Assembly (NCBI GenBank): GCA_003864495.1 | Contig: ML133471.1 | Coordinates: forward strand, 1,150,001 to 1,214,000 | DNA: 64,000 bases | Direction of reading: 5' to 3' | Source: Nemopilema nomurai | Taxonomy: Eukaryota > Cnidaria > Scyphozoa > Rhizostomeae > Rhizostomatidae | Part shown: piece by piece, positions 35,725-48,369 of the stretch | How the letters are laid out: each line of letters begins with the position of its first letter | How positions within the stretch are numbered: the first letter of the stretch is position 1 | Translations under genes and position numbers: made by a program | The notes under the pieces: model-generated | The model's input: the letters and a program-made list of their open reading frames with translations, nothing else | Told to the model about the DNA's origin: nothing | The model's database searches: none

Positions 35725-38700
35725 TGTCATTTGCAGATGAGGACTTCAATCTGTCAAAGGAAAAGCTGGATCTTCTTCCTGATAAAGTTAGGAAGAAAAT
35801 AAAAGAACTAGATGATGATTTTCATGAAGGTAATTAGAAAGAAATTTTGGCTGGTCTTTTTTTGCACTTTTCTTTATAACTAACTTGTAATCCAATCAGG
35901 TCGTAAGTTTTTATCCTATTATTCCTGATTCCATTTGCAGTCTTTTGTTTATTGGCTTGTTGAATGATTGATTGGCAAGTTCATTTATCAAGTATTAAAA
36001 ATCATTATTGCCTTGGGGTCCTGGCAGCTCGCAAATTTCCACACAAGAAAAACCTCTGCTTATATGTACCTTTGATTTAATCCATTTAATGGATATATTT
36101 TTGTCTAGGTGATTTAACGGAAAAAGGCTACAAGCGAAGACTAAAGTTATTGGTAGCACCACACCTTGAAAAAAGTAGGCATGATTTTGGGGCTAGCTCT
36201 TTACTTGCTTTAGAAGAAGTATATAAATTGACTTCAAATGCATTGCTTGTTTTCAAAAAAAATTTGTAATAGTTGCGCCGTAGCCGAGAGGCGCAATAAA
36301 TCACACGCCTGGTTTATAAGCCTTGCGGATTCGAGATCGATTGATATCTAAATAATTTGTTGCTTCTTTCAATCCCTCTTTCGATGAAATTGTTATTGCC
36401 AAGTTAAAACAAACACCTCTTGAATATATTTCCGGACAATAACTAATAATCATTGAAGAACTACAACAATGTGTTTATTTTTGCTTTTAGTGCTCAATTA
36501 AGTAGTTTGTTTAGAGATTTCTAGATGCAAAGTATTACATGCGAAAACATGCCGTTTCTGCCTACTTTATCGTGAATATTTTTTTGATAAAACGCGTGCG
36601 TTTGAGCACGCGCCCACTATTGAAGTCTTCTTTTTGTAAATGAGATTTTTTTCAAGTCAAGACTTTTTCTGTGTATCAATCATGTTTCGATGAAGGCTCT
36701 ATAGCATTTCAAAGTAAGAAAGATTGTTGAGTAGTACTTTGTCATAGAAATTTGCATGTTTATTCCTACTGTTGGTATTATCATAAATAGCGTATGCCAA
36801 TTAAGTATTTGGTGCTCCATCATTGATCAAGTTATTGGTTTTTGTCTCAGTTCAAAATGTGTCGAATGCTCTTGTGGCAGAGCTTTATGAGCCAAGTTTA
36901 AATGCACTTCCGAAGTTTGCAGTTGATCAACTAGAGGAACTTGAACATGAATTAAAAGAAGGTATGTTGCCTAATTGTGATTGAATCATACCCATTCGTG
37001 TTGATATATTCTAATGTATTAATTGGCTGTAACGTTTCTATGTTGATCATTTTTTTGCGTGAAGGTGTTATTAGAATGCAGTTTTTTCATCATTTTTGTT
37101 TGAATGTGCTTACTGTTAAAGGACAGTAAAATTCCCCAAAGGTTGAAGTTCGTTGTTTACTGCTGTCTTTACAAAGGCTAATTCAAAACTCTGTGGAAAA
37201 ACCAACTGATAAATGATCCTTCTTTGTTGTTAATTTTCAATTTTTCTGTCGATTTTAAAGTCTACAATTTTTTGTAGAGGAAATTACATTGAAAGGCTAC
37301 AAACGAAAACGTGAGAAGATTCTTGCCCCGTTTATGTTGAAAGGTATGTCATGCGCATTCGCATCAGTGTGGGATTTATATTTGAAACCACTGCCCATTA
37401 TAAAGAAGCCACTTATTCCTTCTACAGCAAAACAGCTAGGATCCGACCGACTTCAGTTTATTTCTGTTGTCGAATTTTGGTGCTTTGAAAGCCGAAAATT
37501 GCTCATATTTTCGATTTTTGTAGCCAACTTTACCGAGATCTTCTGAATTACAAATGATAGCCACAATTGTGAGAAGTTCTCTATAATGTTCTTGTCTACT
37601 TAATAACTATTTCGTTGTAGAACCACCGTTTTCTTCCCTTCCAAAAGGGATTCAAAATGAGCTTAATGAATTAACACAGGACTTCAAAGATGGTATGTTA
37701 TTGTTATTTTTACATAACTGTTTACTCTTGCGTTTCTTCAGTGCATAACAAGTTTTCTCTATCATAATTTCCCCACTTGATATTGTTTCAGTATTTAGTA
37801 CGTCAGTTTTTTAAATTCACCAACTATGTAATACTTTCACTGTACTATTTTTACCTATTCTGTGTCGCATAGGTGACCTCACAGAGAAAGGTTTCAAGAA
37901 ACGAAGATCAAAAATCATTATGCCGTACCTCATCAAAGGTGACATGTTTTGCTTAAAGGGGCCCTTTTTACAGCCTAAGTTGACAGTTGCGTGTAAGCTG
38001 GAAGGGGCTACTGTCTTGCGAAAAGGGACTAGGACAGCCATGTTGAGTTTTGATTAGAATCAGAATTGTTTCACACCATTGAACCACAGAAGCAACGATG
38101 CAGGTGTGACTAGGTGTGAGTTGTGCCAACGGATTTTGCGACGGAGGGCCCAAGTTTTTTAAATATCAAATATTATTTTGATCTGAATGTTAAATGGTTT
38201 GAAAGAGCATGGTAAATGAGGGATAAGCCTACAGAACCAGCTCCATCTAAAACATTTATGTTTGAAATTGAAGTTAACTTTCAATTTCAAATGTTTTATA
38301 CCAACTTGATTTTAGCTTTTTTTACGCATTTTTTAACTTTTTTTTTAAAAAATTTCCACGTGAACATAGTATTAACGACAATTCATCGCGATAGGCCCCG
38401 CCTCTTAGACGTACACCTCTACCCTCGTGATCCGCTTTATAAAGCTTTCTTACACGGGTACCATTTCTGCAGCCAACTCGTGGTCGTCGTTAGTGCATGC
38501 CATGCCAAATAAAAACAGCCTTGTTACCGTTTGTGTGCCTAGCCAAGAGAAACAGAGTGAAGGCATAGATCAGGCTATTGGAGTACAAATCATGAATGGA
38601 AGTGAGAAGCTTTTCAAGTGCAAACTCTGCAACGAAGTCTTCAAGCAAGCACAGAGCTTCAGTGGCCACTGCAGGCTACATCGCAGTAAGTCCTTCCCAT

Positions 38701-40446
38701 CTTCAACTTCTCCATCTTCTTCTTTTGGCGCCTTTTAATTCTCCACTTCTTTTTCATCTCGTTTCTTGTTCTGCATTTGTTTACCTTAGCTTCTTTTTCT
38801 ACTTCCTTTTGTTTTTTCATGAGCCTGCTCTTCCTGTGTACAACAGCTACGTCACTGTACCGAAGTAAACACATCCTTAATCTCTCTCTGGTGTGAACAA
38901 GTACTTGAGTAAGTCAAATACTACGCCACGAAGTAAGTGCAGCAGGTTGGGGATCAATAAGAAATGTTGATTGTTTTCACAGCCAATCATTACCATCCAT
39001 GTGCGACATTCTATTCTTTTCCCTATATTTCAAAGTTCCACTGTGCGACATTCCACTCTTTCGGCACTCAGTATCAATGGGCAAGTAGTCAGCAAGTCCA
39101 TACTTCAGTTGGTTTTATTGCTGTTTCTAGCAATGGCTTAGGGGTGTATTGATGTTAGCATGCTATTCAATCAACTTAAAAGCTTGCGCCAAATTTTATC
39201 CAAGGTTCTTTTAACTACTAACTCATCTCCAGGGTTTATTTCTGTATCCTATGCATCCACATTTGACCTTGTTATTTTTCGACTGTCTGCCACGGTATGT
39301 TTTATTGCCACTGTCAAGGTCATGGTTATGTATTTACTTGCAAAGAATTGCAGCTTTGGTCTGATTCGTTTTACTTGTAGGCCACATTTCTCATCTGTTG
39401 CAAAAGGTCATCTTGTAATAAGCGATTGGTTCATTTTGTTCCTTTATATGCACAGACAACAAATCAAAGGCATTCAAGTGCACTATATGCAAGGCCACTT
39501 ACACCACTAGAAGTCATCTCAAGTTTCACATGTACAAGCACACGGGAAATTACCCTTTCAACTGTGAATACTGCGGCAAAGGGTTTGCAGGACGAAGCCA
39601 GTACCGATATCATGTCTTGCGCCACTCTGGACAGTCACCGTACATCTGTAAGGAATGTGGTGGTCGGTTTTGGAAGAAGAGGAACCTAGAAGTGCATTGT
39701 TACAAACACCGCTGTGATGATGCACCTGCTGGCCTTCAGAAATGTGCAGTGAGTAAACCATGAATTGCATGTAGAGTCAATACATCTATTATTTTCATAC
39801 TTTTCCAATAAGCAAAAAAATTCCATACTTTTCAAGTGACTAAATTTTGCTTCAAGGTTGAGTTGAAGAAGTCAGATTTATCTGCATTCAAGATCCCTTT
39901 TTGTTTTATAGCATTAGAATTGGATTTACTCATGTTTAGCCGAAAACATAGTTTTGTATCTTTGTAATTGAAAGTATAACTGACTACCAGTTTTAACTTC
40001 TTTTATGCAATCTGTCACAAGTTATTGGTAATACTCACTCGTTCTGTATTTTTAGTCGAATGATTTTAGTTATTGGCTTTCAAAGTATTAACTTTTGCAT
40101 TTGACTTTTCTTAAGGCTGTTTTGTTGTATATTTCTTTCTATACAGCATTGTCTTGCAATGTATCAAGATCTAGAGGACCTTCAAACACATATGTATGGG
40201 CATGATGATGAGGCTCAAGAAAGTGCAAAAGGTACACAGGCAACAATGGTTCAGAGAACACAAAACAACAAGGATCCTGAAGCTAAAAGCGAAGAACAAA
40301 TGGAAAGTGAAGAAGAGGAACTCCCTGATGATGAGGCTGATGAGGATGATGAAGATGAAAGTTGCGTGAACAATTTATCAAAAAATGTCACATCGGGGGA
40401 CAGCACTGAAGCAGTTTCTAAACAGAATCTTGATTCTTTGCAATAG
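35725..40446 (+). CDS. three DMAP1-binding modules joined to five C2H2 zinc fingers
   Basis: Exons, all plus strand: 35737-35829, 36109-36174, 36851-36961, 37278-37343, 37621-37692, 37873-37938, 38473-38685, 39456-39748 and 40147-40446 (stop TAG). The start is uncertain: an ATG at 35725 reads directly into the first exon as MSFADEDFN, or an upstream exon is spliced on. Each exon pair codes one DMAP1-binding module as in DIP2 and GNPTAB proteins: LP.....KIKELDDDF, then (E/D)G DLTEKGYKRR..L..P.L. Introns are all phase 1 up to 39456. The next exon joins in phase to five C2H2 fingers (FKCKLCNEVF, FKCTICKATY, FNCEYCGKGF, YICKECGGRF, QKCAHCLAMY), then a Glu/Asp-rich tail. Likely a nuclear protein that could tether DNMT1-associated-protein complexes to DNA (inference). 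Alternative: two genes, since an ATG at about 38499 and a TATA-like TTATAAAG near 38436 could start the finger part alone. Confidence 0.66.
36272..36345 (+). other. tRNA-like sequence, possible SINE head
   Basis: In an intron of the DMAP/C2H2 gene. It contains TAGCCGAGAGGCG, close to a pol III A box, and GGATTCGAGATCG, close to a B box, about 35 bp apart. The acceptor stem does not pair convincingly, so it is a tRNA-derived repeat or a pseudogene rather than a working tRNA. Confidence 0.35.
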
Positions 40447-41159
40447 AAAATGGGCAAATTATTTTCAGACAAACACGTTACAGGGATTATGTATATTTGA
40501 TGTTGATATTAATGTGTTTATGCTGTAAATTTCTAGTTTATGTCAAGTATTTTTATACAAAGATAATAATTAGAAAACCACAATGAGTTTCTCTCTCAAA
40601 CCCCTTTGAAAAAGGCAGTTTCACAAGCTCTTATAAACAGTTTGGGGGATCCATTCAGACCAAAAAATCAACAGAATGTTCTTCAATTCAAAGATGGTTG
40701 AATTTGTTTTATTATCTTCAGTATATTTTATAAAGAATTATAATAGCTTTTGTTTTGGGCCAAAAATGCAAAGGTATGAGCAATGGTTTAACCAAATTTG
40801 ACTTTCTGTTTAAATGGTCTGCCTTCAGACAATCAACATGCAACATTGCATTTGATGGTCAGTTAGGGCTTGAGCTTGGATCGAATTGCTAACTTTATTC
40901 CCTTTAGTAATTAGTACACAATACATTCTTTTTAATGCACTTACTTGGATAATGCACTATGGTGAAATAATTTTGTGTGAGAATTAAGGCAGAAACATTC
41001 CAATGATCCAGTGAATTAAACAGATTGATAAATGTTTCCTAGAATGATTTCAATGTACAAAATGTATTTACAAATCTTTGTAACTATTTGAATATCTTCA
41101 GAGCTATAAAAAGCCCCCTTGACTAAGAAATGAGGTTTTAGATGCAATTTTGTAGATTG
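40447..41159. other. convergent 3' regions, no gene seen
   Basis: AT-rich sequence between the stop of the DMAP/C2H2 gene (+) and the 3' end of the 194-aa gene (-). No open frame or repeat recognised. Confidence 0.45.
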
Positions 41160-41165
41160 TTTATT
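41160..41165 (-). terminator. poly(A) signal of the 194-aa gene
   Basis: AATAAA on the minus strand about 87 bases past the stop codon at 41252-41254, supporting the chosen last exon. Confidence 0.55.
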
Positions 41166-41251
41166 GCAAAAGCATCTTTCCTGTTGTCACCAATTTTTGC
41201 AGAAACCTGAAAGCTGCAATCTGATGTAGGCCAGAAAGGCTGAATAGTACA

Positions 41252-42920
41252 TCAATGCAGTGAAGAGTAAACAGATGTAAGTGATGTATGGTGCATCCTT
41301 GATTTCCTTGTAGGTACAGGTACAAACATTTGAATTTCATTGTGATTGTTTTGTCGAAGTGAAGTGAATTTTCCAGTTTTTGGACCCTTCGAACATCCTA
41401 AAGAGAGCAGACTTTTGTTTTATTAAACTCTTTTGTGACACAATAGCTGTTAATTGAAAAATAACTTCAAACTTTGAAGCCACAGAAAATACTATATTTA
41501 GTTTCAAGAAACCTCCAAGAAGGTGAAGCTTATGAAACTAAGATTCTTTCCTTCCTTGCAAATAAGCATTGATACAATTATTGAACAAGGCATTGGCGCA
41601 TGTGCTAATCCATCTTGTAGAATTTGGGTCATTCAAGTCTGTCTCTAGGTACCATTTGAATGTCATAATATGGCAAACATGTCATGTAGCATGCTTCAGA
41701 CAGCAAAGTATCTGGAGCATGAGATGGCAAATTTTTCATCTGGAAAAATCTAAAGTCATTGTTTTTGACAGGTCATTAGTTGGTTATTATCAGACTTGCA
41801 TTACCTGGTGATGTAATACCAATGCACTGATTGATTCTTGGGCCTTTGACAATAGGGACGCCAAGCAAGGGAAGCAACCTAGTAAAAATGAAAGTGAAAA
41901 TCAAGCATGGTGTGTGTAGAAAAGTCAAAAACACTTCATATTCATTTAAACAAGGGGGCTTCCAATTAAGCTGATTCATTCAGTATTGATAAGTAGTAAA
42001 CAATAATGCTAGCATACAACCACCCCATCCTCCCATCTATTTTCTATAAATCTTTTAATTTCCCTTAATCTTCATGAGCTCAAATATTTAGTTAATCAGT
42101 TTCTTCGTAAAATGCATACCTGCCCTTCTTTATCCTTGAATAAAATGTGTAGCCATGGCCATCCTTTTTTTCCGATTTATCTCTAGTGTTTCTTTTATAG
42201 AGTGATATCGAATTCAAAACTTCACTTTTTAATGGACTTCCTACATCATAAACCTTGAATGAAAAGGCTTTTTTCAGTGAAAGGTAAAATTTTGAAAAGC
42301 CAAAGTTATGATTTACTTGAACAAAATCTTTAACATAGTTACTTCTCATTCAGGAATTCTCCTTCACTTCTGTGGTAATCAGAAATTGCTTAAGACAATT
42401 TCTTTAAATTATGAAGGGTCAAAATCATTCCACCATTTAAATCATTACATGCAAGTTATTTAGATGCTCAATGATCCTAACTATAAGGGTGGTATAACCG
42501 TTTTTTATTTAGAAAACTGAATAATAATGATCTTAACTGAAAATGCTTACAACTCTTGTGTCCTGGTACTTTCTTTGTTGCCCTTGTTTGAATGGTGATG
42601 TTACATAATGCGAAACCCTTTTATAGCTAGCATCTTCCCATAGGATAATCCGACTGTAGTCTTGGGTGGAAGCTCTTATCTCATCTGGAAGAATGGAAAC
42701 TAAATTTTAGGGCAAAAATAAGGCTATCAATAAGAATATCGAGTAGCTCTGTTGTTCCATTTCTTATATGTTAATTTCTTTTCAGTCTTAAGTAACACGC
42801 TCAGCCTCAAATCGAGAAAGTACCTTGATAAGCGGACGCTGCGGTTTCAGGTCTACTGTCTACACTTAAATGTTGTCCAGGTTGCAATGAGATGGAGATC
42901 GGTGATATTCTTGTGTCCAT
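41252..42920 (-). CDS. unrecognised conserved-looking 194-aa protein
   Basis: Five minus-strand exons in phase: 42920-42824, 42684-42551, 42253-42120, 41878-41805 and 41397-41252. The start is ATG at 42920 (MDTRISPISISLQ) and the stop is TGA. The protein is polar, basic and tyrosine-rich, with no signal peptide or membrane segment. Landmarks are YSRIILWEDASYKRVSHYV, GHGYTFYSRIKKGR, LLPLLGVPIVKGPRINQ and a Ser/His-rich end. I do not recognise the family. The phase agreement at four introns and the poly(A) signal argue it is real. In the last exon another frame codes a hydrophobic stretch ending CKNW, but it is closed by a TGA upstream; I chose the frame that stays open from the CTTTAG acceptor. 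It is divergent from the CCDC172-like gene with 431 bp between start codons, which hints at a shared ciliary or germline role (inference). Confidence 0.68.
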
Positions 42921-43301
42921 GCTACGAGAAGGCCCGATTCATATGCTTCGTAGTTTTGATATTGCTTAAATTATCTGGAAAAACGAACGAAAACTGATTA
43001 ATCACCAAGAACTTGGTCATGAAACTTGCTGTTTACTTTTTATTAACAAAAATATAATTTATAACAGACTGCCTAAGAATTCTAAAGGATATACTTACAA
43101 GATCCATATTGGCATGTGCATCGATTTCCTAAGTCGCACTTTCTTACTTCATTTTACTTCAATATGAACAAAATTAACTTTAATGGGAAAACAGGAAATG
43201 ATCCGTCATCTTTGATCAAACAGCATTTGTTTTCCTTCGCAACGGACGAAAACGAGGCTACCCCAAGCAAAGATGAAAGCCCGCGAAGATTTCAAATTTG
43301 C

Positions 43302-43309
43302 TGACGTCA
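43302..43309. promoter_or_regulatory. perfect palindromic CRE (TGACGTCA)
   Basis: TGACGTCA lies 43 bp upstream of the CCDC172-like start codon, within the divergent intergenic segment. Full-site CREs bind CREB/CREM/ATF factors; CREM drives many sperm-stage genes in mammals. Function here is inferred. Confidence 0.55.
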
Positions 43310-43351
43310 TTTTATCTTCTTTTGTTTTTCATTCACAGTTTATTCGCAAAG

Positions 43352-46300
43352 ATGAGCTTGCTAGATGAGCTCTTCGGTCAAATTTTGCAATCAGAAGAGT
43401 CAATTAAACAAAGATTCGAGCAACTCAAAGAAGGTACATATAAATATTCACTTGAGATAATCAAGTTTTATGCTTTTCTAGTGAGTGTCTTTCCTTTTAT
43501 AATCATATAATGATCTTATTGTAGGTGAATAATAACCGAGTTCGATTTTTAACAATCTGGATAATCCCATTAAAATCCCCCAAAGAGTCAAGTCAGAAAT
43601 GTTTCTTGCTAAGCACTCCATATGTTAATTAATTAGTTAGAATAATTCACTTGCATGTCCCACTGGGGAAATCACAATCAAAGTTGACAGTTCAAGGACT
43701 TAGTTATGAAAATTGTTTGTTAATGAAAAGAGGTTTCAACACTAATGAAGAATCTTTTCCTATATTTGTGATCATGTTTGGTACATAGAACTAATCTCTG
43801 AGATCATTTTGAGTAAGTATTGTATTGTCTTTGGAATACAAGCAAAGATATTAATGATATTTGCAACCAGCAAACGCTGATATGTTGTGATATGTATGAG
43901 CTCCATATAGCTACTGGCTTTTACACCCTTATTGCACCTGTAATGACCCCAGTTTCATTTTCTCTTCCACTTATTTCAAAAATTGTATTTCTTATTCTCA
44001 ATAAAGAATATTTTTCCTGCTTTCAGAGTTATTAAACTAGAAGAATGGTTAAAATCCAACTCAAATCATTGAGTTTTCTGAAGTAAAATATCTAAAAGTC
44101 TTCTAATATGCATGGAGACAGTTCTGACTTTTTTCAGAAAGATTAGATGTGCCTTTGCTACCTAGTATAATGAAAGGATTTCTTGAGGCATTGAATAAAA
44201 ATTTACAGAATATGCTTAGTGACATTTCCTTTAAATTTATTCTGAAAATTTTGCCAGCTAACAGACTAAGCTATTGTGCCTTTTAGCTCATTTACATATC
44301 TCGGAATACCAGTCAAAACTGAAAGATACTACATTTGAACTTCAGTCGTTGAGTGGAACAATAGCTGTGAAAAACCATAAGCTGGTTGAAAAGAATGTTG
44401 AATTGACTTGGCTGACTTCAAAAATTGGAATACTTAAAGAAAATTGCTTGGCAAGCAAACGTGAAAAGGAAGACATCGCTTCTAAAATTGTAAGCTAGTT
44501 CTTTTTCTATTCAGAGCCATTTAGCTTCATGTCAAAGCTATTTTTCATTAAATGATTAATAACTAACAAGTTTTATGGTTCATGTTACTTTCTAATTGTT
44601 GTTAAAAATTGTAACAAAACAAAACATCTACTTTTTGTAAGCAAGTAGTATTTTTAGTCATCAAATTTTACATAATTTTTTATCACTTTTGCTCCTCTTA
44701 CATTCGATAAACGTTCCTGCAATTCATAACTGATTGTTTATTTCATTGTTGTAATCCTTAATTTTTAGAAATCCATGCATTGTACTTCATATATACTTCA
44801 TTTATATAGATGCCAAATAGCTTTCAATTTATTTTGGTGTACCAAACGTATTTGAAGCTAGTTCATAGCGCATTCATAGCTTATTAGATCATAAAGCCAC
44901 AGGTAAAAAATCTCAGATCTTATCAATCACTGGCAGCAAATGCTCTGTTAAAACTAATCTTTCTTGCAGAAGGACATTGAAGACATAATCAGTCAAGAAA
45001 GGTATGATGGCATTGTGAAAATTAAACAGTTAACAACAACTTTATGAAACACGCTGTTGCTATCTTGGCTGCCACTTATTTGGTCAGGTCCTGTATTGAA
45101 TCTAAAACATTTAGTCCGATTCAAAGCCTTCTTTGAGTTTCTTTTAATCAAGTCAAAATCTTCATTGAGTCAAGTCAGCGGTTTCATTGATGCAGAATCT
45201 TCATTGAATCGAGTAAGATTCTTCTTGAGTCGACTTGGGACAGAGCTTCCGTTGCTGCAGAATCTTCATTAAATTGAGTAAGATTCTTCATTGAGTGGGA
45301 TCAGAGAATTGAGATTCTTCAGTGAATTGAGTAAGAGCCTTTATTGAATCAAACCTGGCCATTTATTGTGAAGAATCTTCATCGAATCATCACAGTAGTG
45401 CTATTTTGATATCGAGAAGAATTTTTAAAGAATGATTCTATATTTTTAAATTTCTTTGATTGGTGAAATTTTTCTTTGTTTTGTAATATTAGTTTTATTT
45501 AATCGAATTGAGAACTGCTTAACATTTACAATAGAAATCGCTAGAACACTTCCTCGTTTATGAGAAACTCTGAACATATTTTTCAGAACTGCATTCATCC
45601 AAGAAACCAAATCTTTTCTGGAATCCTACGAGCTGTCAACTAACCTTGAGTCTCAATATGAGTTAAGTCTCAAAAGGAATGTCAAAGAGCTGGATGAGAA
45701 GAATGAAAAACTTCAGAAAGGTGTGCTGTTATACCGTCATGGGCTTTGGATATATGAAGTTATGAAGTAGGGTCAACATAATATCTAAGAGTCACTACTG
45801 TATATACTTGAAAAGGTACCCTGGGTTGTTTAAGATTAAAGAATTTTTCTCTCAAAATAATGATATGCAAAATTGTATGCTGACAGAGGAAGAAATTGTC
45901 ATTATTTGCAGCTGTGGTTGTAAAGTGCATGATTCTAAATTCAGGAAAATTTATTTTACTATTGTCAAAGCTTTCTCCCTTGATTTAATCTTCATTGCAT
46001 ATAGGACAATAGATAAGAACATACCATATAAATAAAAAAGATTTCCCTGACATTGACCTCTTTTTCAATCTTGATTGTGACATATAAGTGTACAAGTGAC
46101 TAATTTCATTTCATGATATCAGATCTTGAGGCGCTCAGTGATTGTCAGAAGAGAAATGCCATTTTAGATGAGAAGATTGGTGCTGCAAACAGGTCAATCA
46201 CCTCGCTGATGTTTGAAAAGGATGGTATGATTTATGGTTGAGAGCTAATATGACTTAAAAAATGGCTGTTTTGCTACAAAATTGACTGCAAAGCAATGCC

Positions 46301-47774
46301 AAAAGCGATAGCATTTTCATCTGAAAAGTCAATCTTTTTAGTTTTATCAAGAAATTTATCTGTTGTCGTAGTAGGAAGGATAAACAGTTAATTTAGCACA
46401 GCAATCTTTTTCATGCAAATTATAAAACAGTACACTTCTGATAACCTCTTTCTATTAGACTGGTTATTTTATTGGAGTAAATAAAGCACGCTGTCTTTTA
46501 CTTAAACGTCGGGAAGCCAGATCAGAAAAGGGCACACGACCCCTCCCATTTTTGGGTTTGTAATGGCCAATTTTGAATGGTTTGTCCAAAAGTGGGGGAA
46601 CCCCGGCCCCTCTGGCCTCCCGGCTCCTGAATCACTGCCCATGACCTGTGCTGGCCAAAGTAGGACTTTCTGACTTTAGCATCTGCAGATTGATAAAAAT
46701 ATCGCATTTTGATTAACTAGAAATAGCATTAGTTTTCCTGCACTCATATTTCTTGCATTAAAGTATTGAATTATGTAGCTATTTATCCAATCTGTAATTA
46801 TATCCTCAAAGCTCTTAGCTTGGATGTGGAGATGCTCGTCTCTTCTTTCTTACGTCATTTTCTGCTGTGACAGAGAAAGAAGAAGCCCTACAGCTGGCAA
46901 GAGCGGGATTGGCAGAGGCCCTCGCATTCAAAGAAGACGCTGCTGGTGTGCCGCACAAGTCCAGTGAGTTTAAGAGGTACAGAAGTGCAGAAGTGAACAG
47001 CAGCAGACTTCGAATCTTCTTCCCAATTTGAAAAAGCCATTTTAGTAGCACATTCACAGTGTTACTAAAATAGGAGCTACTCAATGCGAAGAAGAGTTCC
47101 TTTAGCCCTGGATGACTCGACATATTATTGTGCTGTAGAACTAAGCTTCTGTCTTTTGTTAAACTGTAACCTGTAGCGTTATACAATTCTCCCGACAGGA
47201 CTGCATCAATTCTGCTAAATAATTATCCAAAAAAGCTCTCCCGTTCACGTCGTCTGAGTGCGGTTTCAGTAGGGTTTCTAGTCACGTGGCCTTTTAACAG
47301 TAATTTTTAACAGTTTAAATTAATCATTTTCTCTAACAATGACGTGGAATTATATTAAACATGGCTACTGCAACAGCACACTGTTATGTCACTTTTTACA
47401 CATAAAATCTTGGTTGGCTATTTCTGGGCTTTCGATTCCGATAAACATCATAGTTTCAACGTTTAACGTTTTATAGGCTTTCAGAGGAGTTAAGCAACTG
47501 CCAGAAACGCGCAGAAGAATTGTGTCAGAGGCGAAGAGATTTGCTGTCGGAGTTGTACCTTTGCCAACATGAACCCGTCAAAAGAGACTCGTGTGGTAAA
47601 GTAATTCCACCAATAAGCTCTGTAACTGGCAGCCAAAGAATGAAAGCATGTAACCAAAGAGGATTTGCTAACGAAAATTCAACTTTTGGCGCACAGAACA
47701 ATGGAAGGGTAAGTCTGTTCAAAAGTAAAACAAATGAAAGCACATTCTGGAAGCAGAACTGGAAGGCAAGCTGA
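43352..47774 (+). CDS. CCDC172: CCDC172-like coiled-coil protein
   Basis: Seven exons in phase give 317 residues: 43352-43433, 44287-44489, 44970-45001, 45587-45720, 46123-46224, 46874-46976 and 47477-47774. The N-terminus MSLLDELFGQILQSEE parallels the start of vertebrate CCDC172 (258 aa). The middle FIQETKSFLESYELS matches its conserved FI.E...F...YE block. Almost the whole protein is heptad-like coiled coil, with a disordered C-terminal extension of about 60 residues that contains a SLFKSKTNESTFW segment. In mammals CCDC172 is found in the sperm middle piece. The gene is divergent from the 194-aa gene, with a CRE between them. An AATAAA lies at 47954. The symbol is by similarity; the exon model is firmer than the orthology. 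Confidence 0.75.
45101..45400. repeat. degenerate ~35-bp intronic tandem repeat
   Basis: Repeats of AATCTTCATTGAATCGAGT and AGATTCTTCATTGAGT variants, at least eight half-units, inside the intron after exon 3 of the CCDC172-like gene. Units are diverged and spacing is uneven. Confidence 0.7.
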
Positions 47775-48369
47775 TTTGAAAAAAGCTTAGCTGTTAGCGA
47801 ATCAAACCAATTAATTGGTACGAGCTGTTTAGATCTGAGGACATTAAGATCTATTTTGTTGCTTTATCTGGAAATTAGCACGCAAGAACCGAGGTATCAA
47901 TGGCAGGGTGGTTGTCTTTGAGCTCTAGAAGACTGTGAGGAAGAAGGACTTAAAATAAATTTACATACCCCCAGGTAATGTGCTCCAGTACACATCAAGC
48001 TTTTAGGCAAAAGAAAATTGGTCCATTGTTAGATTCTTTCATATTATTTTCTTTTTCAGAAAGTGATAGTTATTGTCTTACAGAAAGAGTAAGCAATGTT
48101 AATCTTTTAAAGACATTTAGAAGTTACCTATAAAAAGCGTTGTATAGATTTTTGCATGAATGTGCCTGTTTGCCTCCAGCCACGACTTGTGCTGTTATCT
48201 TCTTAGTCCACAAATCACATTTGCAGATTAATAATCTTACTGATTAAGATGAGGAGTGCTTATATTTTTGGTGAATGGAATACAAGTTTTCAACAGTAGA
48301 CAAAGGAAGAACTGAAAATCCACTTGGAATGTTACTGATACAGTGAAACATATCTTCCATAGACTTCAG
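47775..48369. other. 3' flank of the CCDC172-like gene
   Basis: Non-coding. A poly(A) signal AATAAA at 47954-47959 fits the end of the CCDC172-like transcript. The 74-bp array begins at the right edge. Confidence 0.5.
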
